Positions 46,355-50,272 of a stretch of 50,272 bases of DNA are shown piece after piece. The position numbers and the translations under genes were made by a program. The stretch is from Acidobacteriota bacterium. GTDB taxonomy: Bacteria; Acidobacteriota; Terriglobia; Bryobacterales; Bryobacteraceae. The DNA lies in the NCBI GenBank assembly GCA_947470805.1, contig CANIVU010000058.1, positions 1 to 50,272 on the forward strand, written 5' to 3'. The notes under the pieces are model-generated. The model worked only from the letters and a program-made list of their open reading frames with translations. It did no database searches and was not told where the DNA came from. The stretch's first letter is position 1, and each line of letters opens with the position of its first letter.

Positions 46355-46972
46355 TCATTTGCGATGAACTTGATGCTGGTGGCGCGGCCGGGCCAGGGGT
46401 AGCGGCGTCTTTTCGACGAGCTTGGCGTAGGGCTGGGTGTTTATTTTCAACACCTTCTGGGACGGTGCGCTTGTAGCGGGTTGCTTTTCGAGGCGGAGGA
46501 GTTCGCGCTCGAGGCGGGCCCGGGTGCGGAAGCAGGCGGCGAGGCGGGCCTGGAACCGGGCGGCCGTGCCGCAGCAGGTGTTCATGGCGAGCTGTTGCGC
46601 TTCGATGATGAGCTTGGCCGGTTCGTCCGCGTAGGGGGAGTTGGCGGCCAGGGTGTCGGCGAGTTCGCTCATGTAGAGGTTGTAGCCGGACTGTAGGAGT
46701 CGGATGTCCCAGAGCACGGTGATGAGCTGGTTGACATGGATTTCAGCCTGGCTGGTTTGGGGCTGCCAATAGGCGAGGAGACGGGCGTGGAAGGGGAGGA
46801 AGGCCTCGTTCGATTCCGGGCAGATTCCAGAGACACTGGTGGTGTAGAGGCCGGACTTTATGCTGGCGGTACGGGCGCGGTGGAGACCGGCGGCGGTTTT
46901 GGGGCCGCGGCTTTTGGCGCCGTTGGCGCGGGCGCGCTGGGCGCGTGCGGTGCGTTGTTGTGCGGTTGGCAT
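46355..46972 (-). CDS. Conserved acidobacterial protein with 'ANGAKSRGPKT' N-terminus
   Basis: The 205-residue protein begins MPTAQQRTARAQRARANGAK then SRGPKTAAGLHRARTASIKS GLY, a motif I recognise in a multi-copy family of acidobacterial and planctomycete hypothetical proteins ('AN-x-x-K-S-x-G-P-x-T'). The middle is helical (EIHVNQLITVLWDIRLLQSG; EPAKLIIEAQQLAMNTCCGT) and the end is basic. The short basic N-terminus could bind nucleic acid. It has a strong Shine-Dalgarno (AAAGGAGG) 7-8 bases before ATG 46972. Its mRNA leader carries a 13-bp hairpin (47005-47037), and its last codons are partly duplicated at 46178-46208. Function unknown. Confidence 0.75.
   Translation of the reverse strand: MPTAQQRTARAQRARANGAKSRGPKTAAGLHRARTASIKSGLYTTSVSGICPESNEAFLPFHARLLAYWQPQTSQAEIHVNQLITVLWDIRLLQSGYNLYMSELADTLAANSPYADEPAKLIIEAQQLAMNTCCGTAARFQARLAACFRTRARLERELLRLEKQPATSAPSQKVLKINTQPYAKLVEKTPLPLARPRHQHQVHRK
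46444..46474. repeat. 31-base direct repeat, copy 2 (inside the 205-residue protein's 3' part)
   Basis: This copy lies within the coding region and encodes part of TSAPSQKVLKIN near the C-terminus of the minus-strand protein. It shares 28 of 31 bases with 46178-46208, 266 bases away in the same orientation. The flanks do not match further. Confidence 0.6.
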
Positions 46973-47004
46973 GTGGGTGCCTCCTTTCTTAGGTTTTGAA
47001 ATGC

Positions 47005-47037
47005 GAAAAGCCCTCGTGGGTAACGAGGGCTTTTCGC
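47005..47037. promoter_or_regulatory. 13-bp leader hairpin upstream of the 205-residue gene
   Basis: CGAAAAGCCCTCG (47005-47017) pairs perfectly with CGAGGGCTTTTCG (47025-47037) around a 7-base loop. Reading on the minus strand it lies 33 bases before ATG 46972, with AAAGGAGG in between. The inner A4/T4 arms and a G+C core look like a Rho-independent terminator for either strand, although the U-run is short. It may attenuate the leader of the 205-residue gene, or end transcripts arriving from 47267 in the minus direction. Confidence 0.6.
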
Positions 47038-47227
47038 GGGCGAGGTATTCCTGCCCGATTCCAGACTAGCATGGCGGTCAAGCGGTTTGAGGGGTGGATT
47101 TTTTCAGGTTGTTGATTTGGCGGGAAATATAAACTTTTTCGGGGCGTGACTGGGGTTTGCTGGGTGTCGTTTTTGCTGCGTTGACAAAATAAATCGAAAA
47201 ACTGTGTCTTCCTTATCAAAAAAACTA

Positions 47228-47258
47228 TTGACAGAAGGCCCGGAGGGGGGGGCATAAT
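47228..47258 (+). promoter_or_regulatory. Candidate promoter for the 140-residue secreted gene
   Basis: TTGACA (47228-47233) and CATAAT (47253-47258) flank a 19-base spacer in an AT-rich intergenic segment that contrasts with the rest of the window. The expected start (about 47265) falls 3 bases before ATG 47268, predicting an almost leaderless mRNA. The spacer is 2 bases longer than ideal and contains a G8 run. A second TTGACA at 47181-47186 has no good -10 partner. Confidence 0.5.
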
Positions 47259-47267
47259 TGCCTGGTA

Positions 47268-47690
47268 ATGCGAATGATATTCACTCTTATATTCGCTGCC
47301 GGTGTGACTGTATTGTCACAGAATGCCCACATCGGCGGGGCGCAGGGGAAGGCGCTACTTACTGTCCCGATGATTGGTACCGGAAAATGGGATGACCCGA
47401 AGCGACCCGCGCTGGTGCGCGAGGCGGGCGTGCCATTTCAGTTTCAGATTTCCGATGATGGGCAGACGGCCATTGTGCAGGTCTCGCCTAGGAATCTGGC
47501 CGAAGTTGCAACGCTGGATGACTTGGTGAAGAAGGAGCCGCGCGCGAAGTTGTACCGGGCGGAGAAAGATTCGCAGGCGGATGTTGTCGCCGCGTTGAAG
47601 GCGCTAAAGAAAGACTTTGATGGGGCGTCGTTCACCCATCCGGGACCAGGCACAGCGAAGCCGGCTCCCGCCGTTATTCCCGCAAACTGA
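47268..47690 (+). CDS. Small secreted protein, unknown
   Basis: The 140-residue protein starts MRMIFTLIFAAGVTVLSQNA, a signal peptide, followed by a compact mixed domain (ALLTVPMIGTGKWDDPKRPA; FQFQISDDGQTAIVQVSPRN; YRAEKDSQADVVAALKALKK) and a Pro-rich end. It is close upstream of the RHS-like gene (27 bases) and on the same strand, so it may be an accessory or chaperone-like lipid-free partner. I do not recognise the fold. An in-frame ATG at 47274 is an alternative start. Confidence 0.65.
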   Translation: MRMIFTLIFAAGVTVLSQNAHIGGAQGKALLTVPMIGTGKWDDPKRPALVREAGVPFQFQISDDGQTAIVQVSPRNLAEVATLDDLVKKEPRAKLYRAEKDSQADVVAALKALKKDFDGASFTHPGPGTAKPAPAVIPAN

Positions 47691-47717
47691 TCCATTTTAT
47701 CCGCCGGAGACTTCTAT

Positions 47718-50234
47718 ATGCGAAGAATCTCGTTTATTTCTATCCTTGTTTCTCTATTGGCACTGCCTTTACTTGCCGCCTATACCTACTTTGTGACCGA
47801 TTCGTTTGCGTCGATCAATTCGACGAATTGGCAGTCAAATGGGACGATTTCCGGCAGTTCCACCATCGGGCTGAACAGTTCGGCCACGAATGGCGGTTCG
47901 GTAATCTATAAAGGTGTCGTTACCGACGGCGTTTTGGGAAACGATGTGGCGTATGAGGTGCGGGCCACTTTGAAGATTGCCGCCAGCGGCGGCACGTTCG
48001 TGTTGTATTCGCATGCCTCTACGGACGCGTTGACGGGACCGGCTACGCAGGGTAGCTACTATGCGGCGGAGTTTACGCCGACGCTGGTCTCCGGTGGATG
48101 TACGATGGCGGCGAACTACTATAAGCGGGTGTCGGGATCGGTGACGTGGATGGGGAGCCAGTCGCTGGCGTGTGCGGATGGTATGACGCTGCGGTGGACA
48201 CAGCGGAATGGGTACTTTTCGGTCTACACGAGCCTGAATGAGTTGGTGGTGATCGGGGACGGGAGTCTGAGTTCGGGCAAGCCGGGGTTTGGCGCGCGGG
48301 CGTTGCCGTCGGGGAGCGGGATTTCGGAAGGGCGGCTGGGGAATTTGGAATATGTGGCGCCGGGGACGATTTCTTCGACCTCGCTGCGGACGGCGCTGTT
48401 TGATACGCGGGTGGACCTGGCGTGGACGGGAGTGGTGGACGATGCGAACGGGAGCGGATTGCTGCTGTATCAGGTGCACCGGAACGGGGCGTACATGGGG
48501 AATGTGCGGGGTGCCTATTTTACCGACACGACGGTTTCGCCGGGGACCAGTTACACCTATACGATTTACCCGCATGATGTGCATTTGAACTATTCGTCGC
48601 GGTCGGTGAGTGTGACGACGCCGGCATCGGGGATGAAGAACCCGCGACGGACGGGGGTGCGACCGCTGGGGACGTATTGGGGTGCGTCGCCGGAGAACAT
48701 CGATCTGCAAAGCGGGAATCTGTCGTTTTCGCTGCCGACGGTGACGGCGCAGGCGCGCGGCGGGGCTGCGGTGCCGTTCCGGTTGTCCTACAATTCGCAG
48801 AACTGGCGGAAGGATCCGAGCGGGACATGGCTGCTGGGGACCGACGTTGGGTTTGGGTTCGGGTGGAAGATGCTGGCGGGGTCGTTGACGCCGGTTTATA
48901 GCGATTGGTACACGATTCACCACTACGTTTATACCGATTCGACCGGGGCCGAGTACGACCTGGACGTGAACACAAGCGGGGTGTGGTCCTCGAAGACTGG
49001 GACCTTCATCGAGTATGATGCGACGGCGAAGCGGCTGTACTTTCCGGGCGGGACTTTTTGGGAGTTTGACTGCGTGGCGAATGGGACGGAGGCCGATGCG
49101 GGGACGTTGTATCCCACGCGGCTGGTGGATACCAACGGGAATCTGATCAAGGTGCGGTATCAGGGCGGGATTGCGTATGGCGGGACGAACGGGAGCGCGC
49201 GGGTATCGGAGGTGGAGGATGTGCGGGCGGCGTATGTTTCCGGGGTGTACAAGACCTATTCGTTTACTTACAACGGGGATGCGATTCCGCATTTGACTGA
49301 TATCACCTCGCATATCGGCGATGGCGTGACCTACTATTTGACGTACTCTGGCGCGGTGGCGCTGAGTGATCCGTTCACGAGCGGGTCGTTCGGCACGGTG
49401 CAGAAGCTGAACACGGTGACAGTGCCGGGGAGCGGCGGGCTGCAATTCGCGATGGATTATGTGACCGGGTCGCTGGAGCTGAGCAAGGTGACGATGCCGT
49501 ACGGCGGGACGCTGGAGTGGACGTATGCGGCGAAGACGCTGGCCGGGACGCGGACGATGATGGAGGTGCAGTACCGGAAGCTGAACGCGCAGGACGGGCA
49601 GGGGACGAAGACCTACACGCTGTATCACGACGATACGGCGGATGCGTCGTTGCTGGCGCATGCTTATACGGTAGTGGTGGATGCTTCGGGCGCGGCGGAC
49701 AAGGCGTACTATTTCCACACGGCGGCGGATTTTAAGCTGGGGTTGTTCTCGTCCCTTTATGAGCGGAGCGCTACAGGCGGGGCGCCGGTGGCGAATCTAC
49801 GTTCGAATTTGTTGACGTGGGAGCAGACGGGGAACGGGAATCCTTATATCGGCGCGACGGTGGAGACGATTGACCCGGGGCTGAGCGGGGTGGAGAAGGC
49901 GTCGAAGGTGGAGCAGACCGTCGACAATCATGGGAACATGACGGAGCGGAAGCAGTATGGCTATTACACGCCGGGCGGGACGCCGGCGCTGCTGCGGACC
50001 TTTACATATACGTATCTGGCGACGAGCGACTATTCCTCGCGGCATATCTGGAACCGCGTGTTGACGGCCAAGGTGCAGAAGCCGGGCGGCAGCCTGATTA
50101 CGCTAGTTACCAATACGTATGACCCTAAATCCGGCAGTCGGCTGAGCCCTCCGAGTTGCATTTTGGCGGAAGATGTTGAAACTGGGAGGGATGTGGGAAG
50201 ACAATCCAGGGATGGAGATTCACCCTGCGGGTGA
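47718..50234 (+). CDS. RHS/YD-repeat-type secreted surface protein, N-terminal part
   Basis: The 838-residue reading frame has a signal peptide (MRRISFISILVSLLALPLLA) and a laminin-G/beta-sandwich-like segment (SFASINSTNWQSNGTISGSS), a fibronectin-type-III-like segment (TRVDLAWTGVVDDANGSGLL), and an RHS-core start (NIDLQSGNLSFSLPTVTAQA; GAAVPFRLSYNSQNWRKDPS; RLVDTNGNLIKVRYQGG). These resemble RHS/YD-repeat proteins of acidobacteria that carry a C-terminal toxin or wall-binding part. Recognisable RHS sequence stops near LITLVTNTYD (about 50123). The final 36 or so codons (PKSGSRLSPPSCILAEDVET) look unlike the family before a TGA at 50232-50234. The gene may be truncated by an insertion or frameshift near 50125. 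GGAG lies before ATG 47718. Confidence 0.78.
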   Translation: MRRISFISILVSLLALPLLAAYTYFVTDSFASINSTNWQSNGTISGSSTIGLNSSATNGGSVIYKGVVTDGVLGNDVAYEVRATLKIAASGGTFVLYSHASTDALTGPATQGSYYAAEFTPTLVSGGCTMAANYYKRVSGSVTWMGSQSLACADGMTLRWTQRNGYFSVYTSLNELVVIGDGSLSSGKPGFGARALPSGSGISEGRLGNLEYVAPGTISSTSLRTALFDTRVDLAWTGVVDDANGSGLLLYQVHRNGAYMGNVRGAYFTDTTVSPGTSYTYTIYPHDVHLNYSSRSVSVTTPASGMKNPRRTGVRPLGTYWGASPENIDLQSGNLSFSLPTVTAQARGGAAVPFRLSYNSQNWRKDPSGTWLLGTDVGFGFGWKMLAGSLTPVYSDWYTIHHYVYTDSTGAEYDLDVNTSGVWSSKTGTFIEYDATAKRLYFPGGTFWEFDCVANGTEADAGTLYPTRLVDTNGNLIKVRYQGGIAYGGTNGSARVSEVEDVRAAYVSGVYKTYSFTYNGDAIPHLTDITSHIGDGVTYYLTYSGAVALSDPFTSGSFGTVQKLNTVTVPGSGGLQFAMDYVTGSLELSKVTMPYGGTLEWTYAAKTLAGTRTMMEVQYRKLNAQDGQGTKTYTLYHDDTADASLLAHAYTVVVDASGAADKAYYFHTAADFKLGLFSSLYERSATGGAPVANLRSNLLTWEQTGNGNPYIGATVETIDPGLSGVEKASKVEQTVDNHGNMTERKQYGYYTPGGTPALLRTFTYTYLATSDYSSRHIWNRVLTAKVQKPGGSLITLVTNTYDPKSGSRLSPPSCILAEDVETGRDVGRQSRDGDSPCG

Positions 50235-50272
50235 ATGGGAAGAAGCACCGAGCCAGCCGATTCCGGACGGAC

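Noticed and set aside
47181-47186. A first TTGACA upstream of the 140-residue gene
   Set aside because: No acceptable -10 hexamer lies 16-18 bases downstream.
46989-47255. Minus-strand frame of 88 residues in the 46.99-47.26 kb intergenic region
   Set aside because: It crosses the 13-bp hairpin and has no start signal or recognisable motif.

Overview
The window is high-GC bacterial DNA with very tightly packed genes; no stretch longer than about 300 bases lacks a gene. Several families point to Acidobacteriota, probably the Bryobacterales/Solibacter branch: a secreted protein with the Solibacter-type TIGR03437 C-terminal domain (27339-28832), a VWFA-related acidobacterial protein (TIGR03436 type, 28872-30845), a DUF1552 plus DUF1592-type cytochrome pair (41661-45091), and an 'ANGAKSRGPKT' family protein (46355-46972). 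The assignment rests on family content only; no rRNA or tRNA is present.

Region 1 (about 0.2-14.4 kb) is a defence/accessory island built on a type I restriction-modification system on the minus strand. hsdM and hsdS overlap (10792-13191 and 9500-10801) and are followed by an unknown gene (8957-9469). hsdR (2664-5711) lies about 3 kb further on, coupled to a YgjP-like metallopeptidase and a second HExxH protein whose frame is broken at an A8 run. The 3 kb between the two R-M halves is filled with toxin-antitoxin modules in varied states: an intact VapBC pair on each strand, an MNT nucleotidyltransferase with a frameshifted and shortened HEPN partner, an MNT gene beside an XRE regulator, and a decayed XRE copy just upstream of hsdR. 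An intact ParD antitoxin with a nonsense-mutated ParE (249-817) and an excisionase-type HTH/PIN pair (13383-14392) lie at the outer edges.

Region 2 (14.5-24.7 kb) holds a lipoprotein, a palindromic REP/BIME-like element, a secreted metallo-beta-lactamase-fold hydrolase and an acyltransferase-3 membrane protein. A four-gene ATGA-overlapping light-related operon follows: DUF2256, an FAD-binding-only photolyase-like protein, a small protein resembling a detached photolyase alpha/beta domain, and a full photolyase. Next comes a sugar or polyol catabolic cluster: zinc dehydrogenase, MFS carrier and class II aldolase, with a divergent PfkB kinase.

Region 3 (24.7-35.2 kb) carries a large hybrid histidine kinase, a minus-strand run (DUF2867/NmrA-like protein, an SDR lacking the catalytic Tyr, the VWFA-related protein and the TIGR03437 protein), argG for arginine synthesis, and a Tat-exported sulfite-oxidase-fold molybdoenzyme.

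Region 4 (35.2-40.4 kb) is a probable carbohydrate-scavenging locus: an HpcH/HpaI aldolase divergent from a GntR/FCD regulator, which is followed by two sialidase-fold exo-hydrolase-like proteins and an FGGY kinase, all overlapping or 1 nt apart. Region 5 (40.4-50.3 kb) has an unknown coiled-coil secreted protein, the DUF1552/DUF1592 pair, a Gfo/Idh/MocA oxidoreductase, the 'KSRGPKT' family protein behind a strong leader hairpin, a small secreted protein and an RHS/YD-type surface protein whose recognisable sequence stops near the window end.
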